Assembly (NCBI GenBank): GCA_026003895.1
Contig: BPIC01000003.1
Coordinates: forward strand, 363,148-427,147
Direction of reading: 5' to 3'
Origin: Dehalococcoidia bacterium
Lineage (GTDB): Bacteria; Chloroflexota; Dehalococcoidia; SpSt-223
Length of the DNA stretch: 64,000 nucleotides
Shown: piece after piece, positions 43,562 to 52,687 of the stretch
Position numbering within the stretch: position 1 is the stretch's first letter
How the letters are laid out: each line of letters opens with the position of its first letter
Notes under the pieces: generated by a model
Seen by the model: only the letters and a program-made list of their open reading frames with translations
Databases searched by the model: none
Told to the model about the DNA's origin: nothing
Translations under genes and position numbers: made by a program

Positions 43562-44232
43562 TCGTCGTTCCCGTCCTGACGCCCGACGAGGCGGTTGCCG
43601 ATATTCCCAACGGTGCGAGCATCATGATCGGCGGGTTCGCGGGTGGCGGACAGCCGTTCGAGCTGGTGCGGGCGCTTGCCCGCCACGGCGCCCGCGATCT
43701 TACCATCATCACCAACAACATCTCGGTGCACGACAACACCGATCTGCTGGCGCAGCACGGGCTCATCCGCAAGGCGATCGCCTCGTTCCCGGTGCCGGCG
43801 AGCGAAGCGGCGAACACCGCGCTTGAACGCCAGTTCAAGGCCGGGCTGATCGAGGTCGAGAGCGTCCCGCAAGGCACCCTCGTTGAGCGGATTCGCGCCG
43901 GCGGCGCGGGCCTCGGCGGCTTTTACACGCCAACTGGCGTCGGGACTCGCGCAGCCGAAGGCAAGGAAGTGCGCGTCATCGATGGGCGAGAGTATCTCTT
44001 CGAGCTGCCGCTCCGCGCCGACTACGCTCTGATCCGTGCCGCTCAAGCCGATACGATGGGCAACCTTGTCTATCGCGGCACGGCGCGGAATTTCAACCCC
44101 GTGATGGCAACGGCGGCCGACATCGTCATCTGCCAAGTCGAGGAGCTGGTCCCTGCTGGTGTGCTCGACCCTGAGCGGATCGGCACGCCCGGTATTTTCG
44201 TCGACCGCCTCTGCATCGTGGCGCGGGAGTAG
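43558..44232 (+). CDS. 3-Oxoacid-type CoA-transferase subunit A
   Basis: Alpha subunit (224 residues) of a two-subunit class I CoA-transferase. The glycine-rich loop IPNGASIMIGGFAGGGQP, TIITNNISVHDNTDLLAQHG and the GGFYTPTGVGT segment match ScoA/AtoD/PcaI. Together with subunit B it moves CoA between an acyl-CoA such as succinyl-CoA and a 3-oxoacid such as acetoacetate or 3-oxoadipate. Its ATG overlaps the M24-fold gene; subunit B follows after 4 bp. Confidence 0.92.
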   Translation: MIVVPVLTPDEAVADIPNGASIMIGGFAGGGQPFELVRALARHGARDLTIITNNISVHDNTDLLAQHGLIRKAIASFPVPASEAANTALERQFKAGLIEVESVPQGTLVERIRAGGAGLGGFYTPTGVGTRAAEGKEVRVIDGREYLFELPLRADYALIRAAQADTMGNLVYRGTARNFNPVMATAADIVICQVEELVPAGVLDPERIGTPGIFVDRLCIVARE

Positions 44233-44236
44233 GGGG

Positions 44237-44899
44237 ATGGCGCTTGACCGCGACCTGATCGCGTTGCGCGTGGCTCGTGCGTTGCGCGAGAGCGGGGCGC
44301 GCTACGTCAATTTGGGGATCGGCATTCCCACGCTCGTCTCGAATTTCATCCCCGAGTTTGCCGACGTCATCCTCCAATCGGAGAATGGAGCACTCAACTA
44401 CGGTCCGCTCGCCGAGCCGGGCGCCGAAGACCTCGACATCCGCAATGCAGGTGGACAGTTTGTGACGCTCTTGCCGGGGGCGTCCTTCTTCGACAGCGCC
44501 GCGGCATTCGCGATGATCCGCGGCGGCCACCTCGATGCGACCGTGCTTGGCGGCCTGCAAGTTTCGGAAGTGGGCGACCTCGCCAATTGGATGCGTCCGG
44601 AGCGCGGCATCGGCAGCATCGGTGGCGCGATGGACCTCGTCACCGGCGCGAAGCAGGTGATCGTCGCAATGGAGCACACGACGCGTCATGGCCACCCCAA
44701 GATCGTTCGCCGCTGCACCTATCCGCTCACCGGGCGGCGCTGCGTCTCGCTTATCGTCACCGACTTGGCTGTGATCGAGGTGACTCCCCGCGGCTTAGTG
44801 CTTCGGGAAGTTGCTCCCGGCCACACCGTCGAGGAGGTGCAGGCCCGCACCGAGGCGCCGCTGCAGGTTGCGCCCGATGTCGGCGAGATCACGTTTTGA
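44237..44899 (+). CDS. 3-Oxoacid-type CoA-transferase subunit B
   Basis: Beta subunit (220 residues) with the catalytic Glu49 in the LQSENGAL motif that forms the glutamyl-CoA intermediate. NLGIGIPTLVSNFIPE, GGHLDATVLGGLQVSEVGDL and MDLVTGAKQVIVAMEHTTR are conserved in ScoB/AtoA/PcaJ. Which acid is used cannot be told from sequence. GGGGG lies directly upstream of the ATG. Last gene of the three-gene operon. Confidence 0.92.
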   Translation: MALDRDLIALRVARALRESGARYVNLGIGIPTLVSNFIPEFADVILQSENGALNYGPLAEPGAEDLDIRNAGGQFVTLLPGASFFDSAAAFAMIRGGHLDATVLGGLQVSEVGDLANWMRPERGIGSIGGAMDLVTGAKQVIVAMEHTTRHGHPKIVRRCTYPLTGRRCVSLIVTDLAVIEVTPRGLVLREVAPGHTVEEVQARTEAPLQVAPDVGEITF

Positions 44900-44919
44900 G
44901 CGCATCCGGACTGGCGCTC

Positions 44920-45993
44920 TCAGCCGCTGAGCAAGCGGGCGAGATCGAGGTCGAGAAAATGGGCCAGCAGGTCGGGGTCCCACTGGGGGCCTTCGTTTGC
45001 CGCGAGGATGCTGCGGGCTCGATCGAGCGGCATCCCTGGCCGATAGGGTCGATCGCTCGTCAGCGCATCGAACGTATCGGCAATCGCAAGCACCCGCGCC
45101 TCGAGTGGGATGGAGTGTCCTGCCAGCCCATCGGGATAGCCACGCCCGTCGAAGCGCTCGTGGTGATGCCGGATGCCCGAAATGGCCGGACGCAGCGACC
45201 GGAGCGGGGCGCAGATCTCGGCTCCGATGACGGGGTGGGGCTTGATCAGCTCGAACTCAGCATCGCTGAGCCGGCCGGGCTTGGTGAGCACCGAATCGGG
45301 TACCCCGATCTTGCCGACATCGTGCAAAGGACCAGCGCGCGCGACCACATCGCGTATCGCCCGTGGTAACCCGGCCGCGACCGCTAGGGCAAGGCCGTAA
45401 GTGGTGACCCGGTCGGCGTGTCCGCGAGTGTAGGCGTCCTTCGCCTCGACGGCCTTCGCCATACTCGCGACGATCGCCTCCGCCTCATCCACTTCGGCGA
45501 GGTAGCGGACGGATCGAACCGCCTGTTCCACTTGAAGCGCAATCAGACGGATCAGCCCGGAGTCGGTCGAGGCGAACGCCTCTTCACGCCTGCTCGCCAG
45601 CAGAAGCACCCCAACAACGCTGTCCGCATCGCGCAGGGGAAAGGCCAAGATTGCCCGATATCCCGGCGAAAGGGTGAGGCCTCGTGGGAGCGGCTGGCGT
45701 CGGCTCGGAATCTCGATGGGGGCCCCTCGTGAGGCGACCCAAGCGACAAGGTGCGATTCGGCGACAGGGTTGGCGGCGCCCTCCGAGCTGACGACGCGGA
45801 ATGCTTCTCCCGTCCGCTCTGCGACGGCGACGCAGTGGACGGGGAGCAACCACTTCAGGCGCCGGTCGAGGAGCGCCACGATGTCGTCGATTGTCCGCGC
45901 ACTGGCGAGGTCTGCCCCAAGCTCGGCGGCGATTGCCAACGCTGAGACGAGCGGCGCCGTTGGTGGAGCGACGGCGTTTTCCCTAGACCGCAT
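44920..45993 (-). CDS. GAF and HD-GYP domain protein
   Basis: A 357-residue signalling protein: N-terminal GAF domain (about 15-165, FPLRDADSVVGVLLLASRRE) and C-terminal HD-GYP domain with GHADRV, LHDVGKIGVPD, IKPHPVIGAE and HHHERFDGRGYPDG. All residues of a metal-dependent cyclic-di-GMP phosphodiesterase are present. The GAF ligand is unknown. No membrane part, so it senses inside the cell. Its ATG overlaps the end of the AhpD-like gene by 11 bp, so both are coupled. Convergent with the CoA-transferase operon. Confidence 0.9.
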   Translation of the reverse strand: MRSRENAVAPPTAPLVSALAIAAELGADLASARTIDDIVALLDRRLKWLLPVHCVAVAERTGEAFRVVSSEGAANPVAESHLVAWVASRGAPIEIPSRRQPLPRGLTLSPGYRAILAFPLRDADSVVGVLLLASRREEAFASTDSGLIRLIALQVEQAVRSVRYLAEVDEAEAIVASMAKAVEAKDAYTRGHADRVTTYGLALAVAAGLPRAIRDVVARAGPLHDVGKIGVPDSVLTKPGRLSDAEFELIKPHPVIGAEICAPLRSLRPAISGIRHHHERFDGRGYPDGLAGHSIPLEARVLAIADTFDALTSDRPYRPGMPLDRARSILAANEGPQWDPDLLAHFLDLDLARLLSG

Positions 45994-46582
45994 CGATGGG
46001 CACCCGGACGAGGTCGGTGAAGCCATTGACGTAGCGGAAGAGGTTGATGGTGGCGATCACCTCGTTCAGCTCGGCGGCGCTGATGCCTGTCGCCGTCACC
46101 TCTGCAATGGCCCGATCGTCGACTGCCAGCGGTCCGTCCGCGACCGCGCGTTGAGCGAACCGAAGGACGGCCACCACGCTGGGGCTCAACCCCGGTGCCG
46201 TTGTTTTCCCAGCTGCAAGGGCGTCCAGCACCTCCTGCGCGATCCCCTGGACGCCAAGTGAATGCAGATGCACGCGCAGGGCATACTCGCTGCCGTTCGC
46301 CGCCGAAACGACGACGCCGATCATCTCCTTGAGGGTTCGCGGCAAGATCCCTTCGAGCACTGTGGCGCGAAACAGATCCCAAACCGCGCGGAGAATGGCT
46401 GGCTGGTTGCCAAGGGCACGAAAGATGTTGGGCACGATGCCGAAGCCGAGCTCCTGCTCGATCTCCTGAAATACCTGTCGAACGATCGGATCCCGCGTGT
46501 CCTCTGGTGAAATCAGTGGCGCCCGACAGGCCGATTGCAGAAGCGACACGAGCCGATCCTCCATTTGCATGTGCTCACTCAT
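45983..46582 (-). CDS. AhpD-fold (carboxymuconolactone decarboxylase-like) protein without the usual Cys
   Basis: A 199-residue helical protein. LGFGIVPNIFRALGNQPAIL, LPRTLKEMIGVVVSAANGSE and the YALRVHLHSLG turn place it in the AhpD/CMD superfamily, whose peroxidase-related members carry CxxC or a single Cys before the HxxxG-type helix. Here the SEYxLRVH position has Ala in place of Cys, so thiol-based peroxide reduction is unlikely; the His pair remains. Coupled to the HD-GYP gene. Substrate unknown. Confidence 0.8.
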   Translation of the reverse strand: MSEHMQMEDRLVSLLQSACRAPLISPEDTRDPIVRQVFQEIEQELGFGIVPNIFRALGNQPAILRAVWDLFRATVLEGILPRTLKEMIGVVVSAANGSEYALRVHLHSLGVQGIAQEVLDALAAGKTTAPGLSPSVVAVLRFAQRAVADGPLAVDDRAIAEVTATGISAAELNEVIATINLFRYVNGFTDLVRVPIDAV

Positions 46583-46698
46583 GGTATCGGCGACCTACCC
46601 TATTGACTTGAGGCCGGGCAGGGGCCCCTATCTTCGACGGGGGACTCTCGTGTCGGGGTTCCGGCAGTGGGGCGCCGGAGCGAGGCCACGATTGCTCC

Positions 46699-47844
46699 CT
46701 ACCAGAGGGCTTGGCTGGCGAGCGCCGCACCCTCCGCCATCGCCCGGAACTTCGTCCACGTGATTCGCGGATCGATGCGCGGCGTGCCTGCGCCGGTCGA
46801 AAAGCCGCAGTCCGTTCCGGCAATAACGTTTTCGCGGCCGACCAGCTCGGCGAAGCGGATGAGCCGCTCGGCGACAAGCTCGGGATGTTCGACGAAGTTG
46901 GTGGTGGAATCGAGCACGCCGGGGATCAGCACTTTGCCGTCGGGCAGCTTCACGTCCTGCCACAGCTTCCATTCGTGGGCGTGGCGGGGGTTGGCGGCTT
47001 CGAAGGAGATTCCGCTCGGGCGGGCCCGGAGCACGATGTCGACGATATCGCGGAACGGCACGTCGCGCGTGTGCGGCCCTTCGTAATTGCCCCAGCAAAC
47101 GTGCATCCGCATCCGATCGGGCGGGATGTCGCGCGTCGCGTGGTTCAGCGCCTCGACGTGCGTCGCGATCTTGGCGCGAAACTCCTCGAGCGTCAGGTTG
47201 CGAAAGTAGTTCGGCCGGCTGAGCGCCAGATCGGGGCAGTCCACTTGCAAGACAAAGCCTGCCGCCACGATCGCGTCGTACTCGGTTTTCAACGCATCGG
47301 CAAGAGCAAACAGATACGCTTCGTGGGTCGGGTAATACTGGTTCGGGATAAAAAGCGAAACGATCCCAGGCGAGGCAGCAGAGAGAAACGTATCCTCGGG
47401 CGCAACGCCCTCAAGGGCGGCGCGAAAATCGTCGAGTTCTTGCTGCAGCTCAGCGACATTCTTGTAGGAGATCGGGCCAGTGCAGGGACGGCGGTAGAGA
47501 ATCTCGTCGGGAGGACGCTGCTTCGCCATCCGCGCGAAATATTCCGGAAAGTCGGGGTCCGAGATCGCAGCGGGGACAGTCAACGGACCATCGAAGCCGG
47601 CGAGCCGGTTCTGCACATAGGTCGCGTAGCTCGGTTTGCCCTGCTCGCCATCGTTGACGATGTCGATCCCGGCGTCGATCTGGGCGCGGACAACGTCGTA
47701 CACCGCTCGGCGGACGGCGGCGGCGAACTCGGCTTCGTCGACCGGGTCGCCCTTTTCACGGGCGAAGATTAGCGGGTTGAGGGTGGCAGGGCGTGGCAGA
47801 CTGCCGGTATGGGTCGTCAAGATCCGCTCGGTGCTGCGCTTCAC
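46699..47844 (-). CDS. MetE C-terminal-like methyltransferase (cobalamin-independent methionine synthase family)
   Basis: A 381-residue stand-alone catalytic barrel related to the C-terminal half of MetE. Zinc-binding candidates are His and Cys in MHVCWGNYEGPH and Cys in IAGTDCGFSTGAG. Start: TTHTGSLPRPATL, then DIVNDGEQGKPSYATYVQNR. The N-terminal half that binds polyglutamyl methyltetrahydrofolate is absent, as in core-MetE or in other thiol methyltransferases of the family, so the methyl donor is uncertain. GTG 47844 with GAGG upstream is the chosen start. Single gene. Confidence 0.85.
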   Translation of the reverse strand: MKRSTERILTTHTGSLPRPATLNPLIFAREKGDPVDEAEFAAAVRRAVYDVVRAQIDAGIDIVNDGEQGKPSYATYVQNRLAGFDGPLTVPAAISDPDFPEYFARMAKQRPPDEILYRRPCTGPISYKNVAELQQELDDFRAALEGVAPEDTFLSAASPGIVSLFIPNQYYPTHEAYLFALADALKTEYDAIVAAGFVLQVDCPDLALSRPNYFRNLTLEEFRAKIATHVEALNHATRDIPPDRMRMHVCWGNYEGPHTRDVPFRDIVDIVLRARPSGISFEAANPRHAHEWKLWQDVKLPDGKVLIPGVLDSTTNFVEHPELVAERLIRFAELVGRENVIAGTDCGFSTGAGTPRIDPRITWTKFRAMAEGAALASQALW

Positions 47845-48537
47845 GGTGGACCTCGCACGCCGGGAGTTTGCCGTGCACGCTAGGCCGCGCATGGCGTCCG
47901 TGTCAAGCGTGGCCGCAGGTGTGCTGGACCGCGCACGCTTGGCTCAAGCGCCAGACCACGCGCCGACGCGGCGCTGCCGTTCCAACGTGCGATGCCGGCA
48001 CGGGCCGCTCACCATTGACGGCGGCGAGCAAGTCGCTGTCGGCGAACAGCTCGCTCCCAATGGCGCCGAGCGCGGTGACCCTGCTGGTTAGCCTGCTGCC
48101 GGGGCTGTGCCACGTCTCGCCGTCGAATCGGGCGAGCGTGTTGAGCGGTGAGCATCGCTCCGCCTGGGGAACCAAGGCGGGCGGGTGGCGTGGACCGGAG
48201 CCAACTCTGCCGCCGGCGACGCTCACCAGTCTGAGCAGCGTGAGCGTCCGCGCCTCGCCGCACGGGCCGGTGGCAAGCGGGGACCGAGTCCAGTACGAGC
48301 CGTCGCTGCGGGCGGAAGCAGGTGCGCGCCGATCGGCCAGCGGCGCAATCGCACGCAACGAGACGACGTTTCCGAAAATCGGCCGCCGCCACGATGCCCC
48401 AGCGAGCCTTCCCCGTGCGCTTGGGCCATAATGCGCTGCCCCGCGCTCTGGGCCAACCAGTCTCGACCGGCTGGGAAGCAAGCCGCTGTACCATGTGGTG
48501 GAAACCGCCAACCCTGGCAGATGGTGGAGTTTGGGGT
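47845..48537. other. Long gap before the proline-utilisation gene
   Basis: Nearly 700 bp without an intact gene. The minus strand keeps a fragment that looks like one blade of a beta-propeller (48013-48142). A CATAAT (48427-48432) could be the -10 of the proline-utilisation gene, but its -35 is poor. No riboswitch fold is apparent. Confidence 0.5.
48013..48142 (-). pseudogene. Fragment resembling a beta-propeller repeat
   Basis: The minus-strand frame reads NTLARFDGETWHSPGSRLTS followed by RVTALGAIGSELFAD, which follows the pattern of tandem WxxxGxGxxxxVxAL-type propeller repeats. Only one unit remains, with no start codon or signal peptide near it. Probably a relic; may also be chance. Confidence 0.3.
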
Positions 48538-51429
48538 ATGCCTGAGCCGTCGCTCGACACCGAGGTCGAATCGCTCGCCGAACGGCTGGCGGCGGCTGGC
48601 CGGGCGGCGAATGGGGTTCTGCTCTCGCCGCGCTGGTTTCAACAGCAAGTGCTGGAGCGAGCGACCGCTGACCCGGCCTTTCGCACTCAGTTGCTCCGCT
48701 TCGTGGATGTGCTGCCGGCACTGCGCACGCCGGCCGCGGTCGCCGACCACGTGCAGCAATACTTCGAGGGGCTCGATGCGCCGCTCGTTGCCCACGTCAC
48801 CGAATGGGCCAGCCATGCGACGTTCCGGCCGATCCTCTCGCGGCTGGTGCGTCTCGGCGTCGTCGAAATGGCGCATCGCTTCATCGTCGGCGAATCACCG
48901 CGGGTCGCCCAGCCTCGGCTCGAAGGGCTGGCCCGCGCCGGGATTGGCCACACGATCGATCTGCTCGGCGAAGCGTGTCTGTCGGACGCCGAAGCCGACG
49001 CCTACCAGCGCCGGTACCTTGACCTGATCGACTTCTTGGCGGGCAAGGCGGAGCGCCTCGCGCCGCGCGGGCCGATTTGGGACGGCGTGCCGGGGCTGAA
49101 TGTCTCGCTGAAGTATTCGGCGTTTGCGCCGCATTTCGAGCCGGCAGCGCCGGAGCGGGTCGGCGAGGTGATCATGAGCCGGCTGCGACCGGTGCTGCAG
49201 CGTGCTGTCCAGCACGGCGTCTTCATCAACGTCGACATGGAGCAGTATCGGTTCAAGAATCTGACCCACCACACCTTCGCCCGGCAGGTCAGCGACCCCG
49301 AGTTTGTGGCCTATCCCCACGTCGGGATCGTCGTCCAGGCCTATCTGCGTGACGCGCTGGAGGATATCGCCTGGCTGCGGGCGTTGGCCGAGCGGCGCGG
49401 CGCACCGATCACCGTCCGGCTGGTGAAAGGCGCCTATTGGGACGAAGAGCGTGCCATCGCCAGCCAAAACGGCTGGCCGGTGCCCGTCTACCAGCGGAAG
49501 GCGGAGACCGATGAGTCCTTCGAGCGCTGCACCGACGCGCTGCTCGATGCTTGGCCAGCGCTCCGGCCGGCGTTCGGCTCCCACAACCCGCGCTCGATCG
49601 CTCAAGCGGCTGTCAAAGCGCGCCGGCGCGGGATGGACAAGCGCGAAATTGAGTTTCAGGTGCTCTACGGCATGGCGGAGGGCATCCGCGAGACGCTGGC
49701 TGAAGAAGGTTATCGGACGCGGGTGTATGTTCCGGTCGGAGCGATCATCCCGGGCATGGCCTATCTCGTCCGCCGGCTGCTCGAAAACACCTCCAACGAG
49801 GCGTGGTTCAATACCAGTGCCGCCATCCGTTCCGCCCCGATCCGCCCGGCCGAGCCGGTAGAGCGACCGAGCGCCGCCTTTGCCAATGCCTCCAGCGCAC
49901 CCTTTTTCGATCCGGCGGTGCGCGAGCGAATGCGCGCCGCGCTCGCTCGCCGACGCATCGAGCAGCATCCGCTGCGGATCGGCGAGCGCGTGATTGCCGG
50001 CCGCGCCAGCGAGCAGATACGTTCCCCGGCTGATCCGTCGCGGGTGGTAGGGGAGGTCGCGCAAGCCACGCCAGAGGACGTTGCGGCGGCGGTCGGCGTC
50101 GCGGCAGCAGCGTTCCCGAGCTGGCGCGACCGGCCAGTCGCGGAGCGGGCCGCGCTCCTGCGGCGGACGGCCGATCTGATGGAGGCGCGCCGCTTCGATC
50201 TCGCGGCGTTGATGGTCGCCGAGTCCGGCAAGCCGTGGGCAGAGGCTGATGGCGACGTGGCCGAGGCGCTTGATTACCTGCGCTACTATGCCGGGGAGGC
50301 GGAGCGCGTCCTCGCGCCGCGGACGCTCGGTAGCGTCCTCGGCGAGCGCAACGTCTATCGCGCCGAGCCACGTGGCGTCGCAGCGGTGATCGCGCCGTGG
50401 AATTTCCCGCTCGCCATCGTCACCGGAATGACGGTGGCGGCGTTGGTCACCGGCAACTGCGCAATCGTCAAGCCAGCGGAGCAATCGCCCCTGATCGCGC
50501 TCCGGCTGGTTGCGCTGCTTCACGAGGCGGGGGTACCCCCGGAGGTGGTCCAATGCTTGCCCGGCCCCGGTGAGACAGTCGGGCGGGCGCTCGTCGAGCA
50601 TCCGAGTGTCGATCTTGTCGCCTTCACCGGCAGCAGCGCTGTCGGCCAAGCAATCCTTGCCGAGGCAGTACGCCCGCGTGGGCGGGGCTTCAAGAAAGTG
50701 ATCGCGGAGATGGGCGGCAAGAACGCCATCATCGTCGATGACGACGCTGACCTCGACCAAGCGATCGCGGGAACGATCGTCTCGGCCTACGGGTTCGCCG
50801 GCCAAAAATGCAGTGCGGCCAGCCGGCTGATCGTGGTCGGTTCAGCCTACCGCGAGCTCGTGGAACGGCTTGTGCCGGCGGTCGAAAGCCTCAGCGTCGG
50901 GCCACCGGAGGATCCGTACACCTTCGTGCCACCGGTGATCAGCGCCGAGGCGCGGGCTCGGATCGGCGAGGCGATCGCGTGGGGCAAAGCGCACGCCCGG
51001 CTGTTGGCGGCGGCGCCGATACCGGAGGGAGCGGGCTGGTATGTCTCGCCCGTCCTCTTTGGTGACGCGCCGGAGGAGGGGCCACTGGCCCAAGAGGAGA
51101 TCTTTGGACCAGTGCTCGCTCTGTTCCATGTTCCCGATTTCGCGGCGGCGCTCCGCCTTGCGATGAGCGTGCCTTATGCCCTGACCGGCGGCGTCTATTC
51201 ACGCAATCCGCGTCACCTCGAGGCGGCGACGCGGGAGTTCCGGGTCGGCAATCTCTATTTGAACCGCAAAATCACCGGCGCGGTGGTTGGGCGCCAGCCG
51301 TTCGGCGGGCTTGGCATCTCGGGCATTGGCGAGAAGGCCGGCGGTCCAGACTATCTCCGCCAGTTTCTCGAGCCGCGCGTCGTCACCGAGAATACGATGC
51401 GCCGCGGCTTCGTCCCAGAGAGCGCCTAA
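48538..51429 (+). CDS. putA: Bifunctional proline dehydrogenase/P5C dehydrogenase
   Basis: A 963-residue fused enzyme oxidising proline to glutamate. Residues 1-430 form the FAD-dependent PRODH barrel (WDGVPGLNVSLKYSAFAPHF; NVDMEQYRFKNLTHHTFARQ; VRLVKGAYWDEERAIASQNG). Residues about 480-960 are the NAD-dependent aldehyde dehydrogenase (IAPWNFPLAIVTGMTVAALV; FTGSSAVGQ; EMGGKNAIIVDDDADLD; catalytic Cys in GFAGQKCSAASR). No N-terminal DNA-binding domain, so it is not self-regulating like E. coli PutA. ATG 48538 with GGAG 8 nt upstream; ATG 48493 is less likely. The fusion would permit substrate channelling. Confidence 0.93.
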   Translation: MPEPSLDTEVESLAERLAAAGRAANGVLLSPRWFQQQVLERATADPAFRTQLLRFVDVLPALRTPAAVADHVQQYFEGLDAPLVAHVTEWASHATFRPILSRLVRLGVVEMAHRFIVGESPRVAQPRLEGLARAGIGHTIDLLGEACLSDAEADAYQRRYLDLIDFLAGKAERLAPRGPIWDGVPGLNVSLKYSAFAPHFEPAAPERVGEVIMSRLRPVLQRAVQHGVFINVDMEQYRFKNLTHHTFARQVSDPEFVAYPHVGIVVQAYLRDALEDIAWLRALAERRGAPITVRLVKGAYWDEERAIASQNGWPVPVYQRKAETDESFERCTDALLDAWPALRPAFGSHNPRSIAQAAVKARRRGMDKREIEFQVLYGMAEGIRETLAEEGYRTRVYVPVGAIIPGMAYLVRRLLENTSNEAWFNTSAAIRSAPIRPAEPVERPSAAFANASSAPFFDPAVRERMRAALARRRIEQHPLRIGERVIAGRASEQIRSPADPSRVVGEVAQATPEDVAAAVGVAAAAFPSWRDRPVAERAALLRRTADLMEARRFDLAALMVAESGKPWAEADGDVAEALDYLRYYAGEAERVLAPRTLGSVLGERNVYRAEPRGVAAVIAPWNFPLAIVTGMTVAALVTGNCAIVKPAEQSPLIALRLVALLHEAGVPPEVVQCLPGPGETVGRALVEHPSVDLVAFTGSSAVGQAILAEAVRPRGRGFKKVIAEMGGKNAIIVDDDADLDQAIAGTIVSAYGFAGQKCSAASRLIVVGSAYRELVERLVPAVESLSVGPPEDPYTFVPPVISAEARARIGEAIAWGKAHARLLAAAPIPEGAGWYVSPVLFGDAPEEGPLAQEEIFGPVLALFHVPDFAAALRLAMSVPYALTGGVYSRNPRHLEAATREFRVGNLYLNRKITGAVVGRQPFGGLGISGIGEKAGGPDYLRQFLEPRVVTENTMRRGFVPESA

Positions 51430-51439
51430 GGGCGACGGC

Positions 51440-51931
51440 TCAGGGCGTCGCCGCCTCGGCCTTTGCGGCGCGTGGCTTCGGGATCGGTTGGGCCGAGCGA
51501 ATCAGCAGCACGGGCACGGGCGAATGGCGGACGACTCGATCGGCGACGCTGCCCATTGCCCAGCGGCTGAGGCCGGACCGACCGTGAGTGGCAATGACCA
51601 CAACCCCACCGCGATGCTCGTCGGCCGCTTCCAAGATGACGGTCGCCGGGTCGCCAGTGCGGCAGCGGCCACGGGCGCGAATGCCTTTCGCCTGCAGCGC
51701 CTCGACGTGGCGCGCGACATAGGCCTCGGCCTGGGCTTGGGCCTCGTCGATCAGGCTGGAAGCGACCGCCGGCGCCATGTAGGGCGCCACCTCGTAGTAT
51801 TCGCGAGGAAGTTCGACCGCGCGGACGACGAGAATCTCGGCATCGAAGTCACGGGCGAGTGCCTCCGCGTGGGGAATCGCCTCCGCCGCCAAGTCGGAGC
51901 CATCCAGCGCAAGGATGATCGGGTCGTACAT
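51440..51931 (-). CDS. Universal stress protein (UspA family)
   Basis: A 163-residue UspA-fold protein with an ATP-binding motif in THGRSGLSRWAMGSVADRVV (G-x2-G-x9-G-[S/T]), first strand YDPIILALDGSDLAAEAIPH and final strand HSPVPVLLIRS. ATP-binding members act as stress-responsive switches. The ATG at 51931 has GGAGG upstream. Convergent with the proline-utilisation gene, 10 bp apart. Confidence 0.92.
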   Translation of the reverse strand: MYDPIILALDGSDLAAEAIPHAEALARDFDAEILVVRAVELPREYYEVAPYMAPAVASSLIDEAQAQAEAYVARHVEALQAKGIRARGRCRTGDPATVILEAADEHRGGVVVIATHGRSGLSRWAMGSVADRVVRHSPVPVLLIRSAQPIPKPRAAKAEAATP

Positions 51932-52027
51932 GGCGGGCCTCCTTTCCGTAGGCTGCGCTGCCAGCATGCACTGAACGCATGGCCACCGGCGAGTGCCGTT
52001 TGGAGCGATTCCGATGGGCTGATCCGC

Positions 52028-52687
52028 TCAGCTTCCCGGGGTCACGAGCCCGGTCTCGTAGGCGATAACGACCAACTGAGCGCGGTCGCGGGCATCGAGC
52101 TTGCTCATGACTCGGCTGACGTGGGTTTTCGCTGTCGCCGGGCTGACGACAAGGTGCTCGGCGATTTCGTCATTGGTCAGGCCACGGGCGATCAGGCCGA
52201 GCACTTCACGCTCGCGGTCGGTGAGCACCGCGAGGGCGGCTGGTGGCGGTCGACGGGGGTCTGGCTGTTTGGCGAATTCCGCAATCAGTCGGCGGGTGAC
52301 GCTGGGCGCGAGGAGTGCCTCGCCCGCGGCAATCACTCGCACCGCCGCGAGCAAATCGGTCGGCTCGGTGTCCTTCAACAAGAACCCGCTCGCTCCGGCG
52401 CGCAGCGCCTCGAAGACATACTCGTCGATGTCAAACGTCGTCAGCACGAGCACCCGCGTGCGGACTCCCGACTTGGCGATCGCTCGCGTGGCATCGATGC
52501 CGTTCATGACGGGCATGCGGATGTCCATCAAGATGACGTCCGGCTGTTCGGCGCGGGCGAGGGCGACGGCCTCCTCGCCATTGGCAGCCTCGCCGACAAC
52601 GGTGATGTCGGGCGCCGAATCGAGCAGAACGCGAAACCCTGCGCGGACCAGCGCCTGATCGTCGGCGACGGCGACGCGGATTGTCAT
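52028..52687 (-). CDS. NarL/FixJ-type response regulator
   Basis: A 219-residue regulator with a receiver domain (Asp9, Asp10, phospho-acceptor Asp55 in VILMDIRMP, Thr and Lys of LVLTTF and FLLKDTEP) and a LuxR-type helix-turn-helix (LTDREREVLGLIARGLTNDE, then IAEHLVVSPATAKTHVSRVM). It should be phosphorylated by the histidine kinase encoded immediately upstream, which it overlaps as ATGA. Targets are unknown; the neighbouring stress protein is a possible one. Confidence 0.95.
   Translation of the reverse strand: MTIRVAVADDQALVRAGFRVLLDSAPDITVVGEAANGEEAVALARAEQPDVILMDIRMPVMNGIDATRAIAKSGVRTRVLVLTTFDIDEYVFEALRAGASGFLLKDTEPTDLLAAVRVIAAGEALLAPSVTRRLIAEFAKQPDPRRPPPAALAVLTDREREVLGLIARGLTNDEIAEHLVVSPATAKTHVSRVMSKLDARDRAQLVVIAYETGLVTPGS

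Noticed and set aside
47845..48537. Riboswitch or T-box ahead of the proline-utilisation gene
   Set aside because: No conserved aptamer core, no specifier loop and no terminator/antiterminator pair could be recognised.
47903..48721. Long minus-strand frame overlapping the start of the proline-utilisation gene
   Set aside because: Its right part is antisense to putA; only the small propeller-like portion at 48013-48142 has any protein character.
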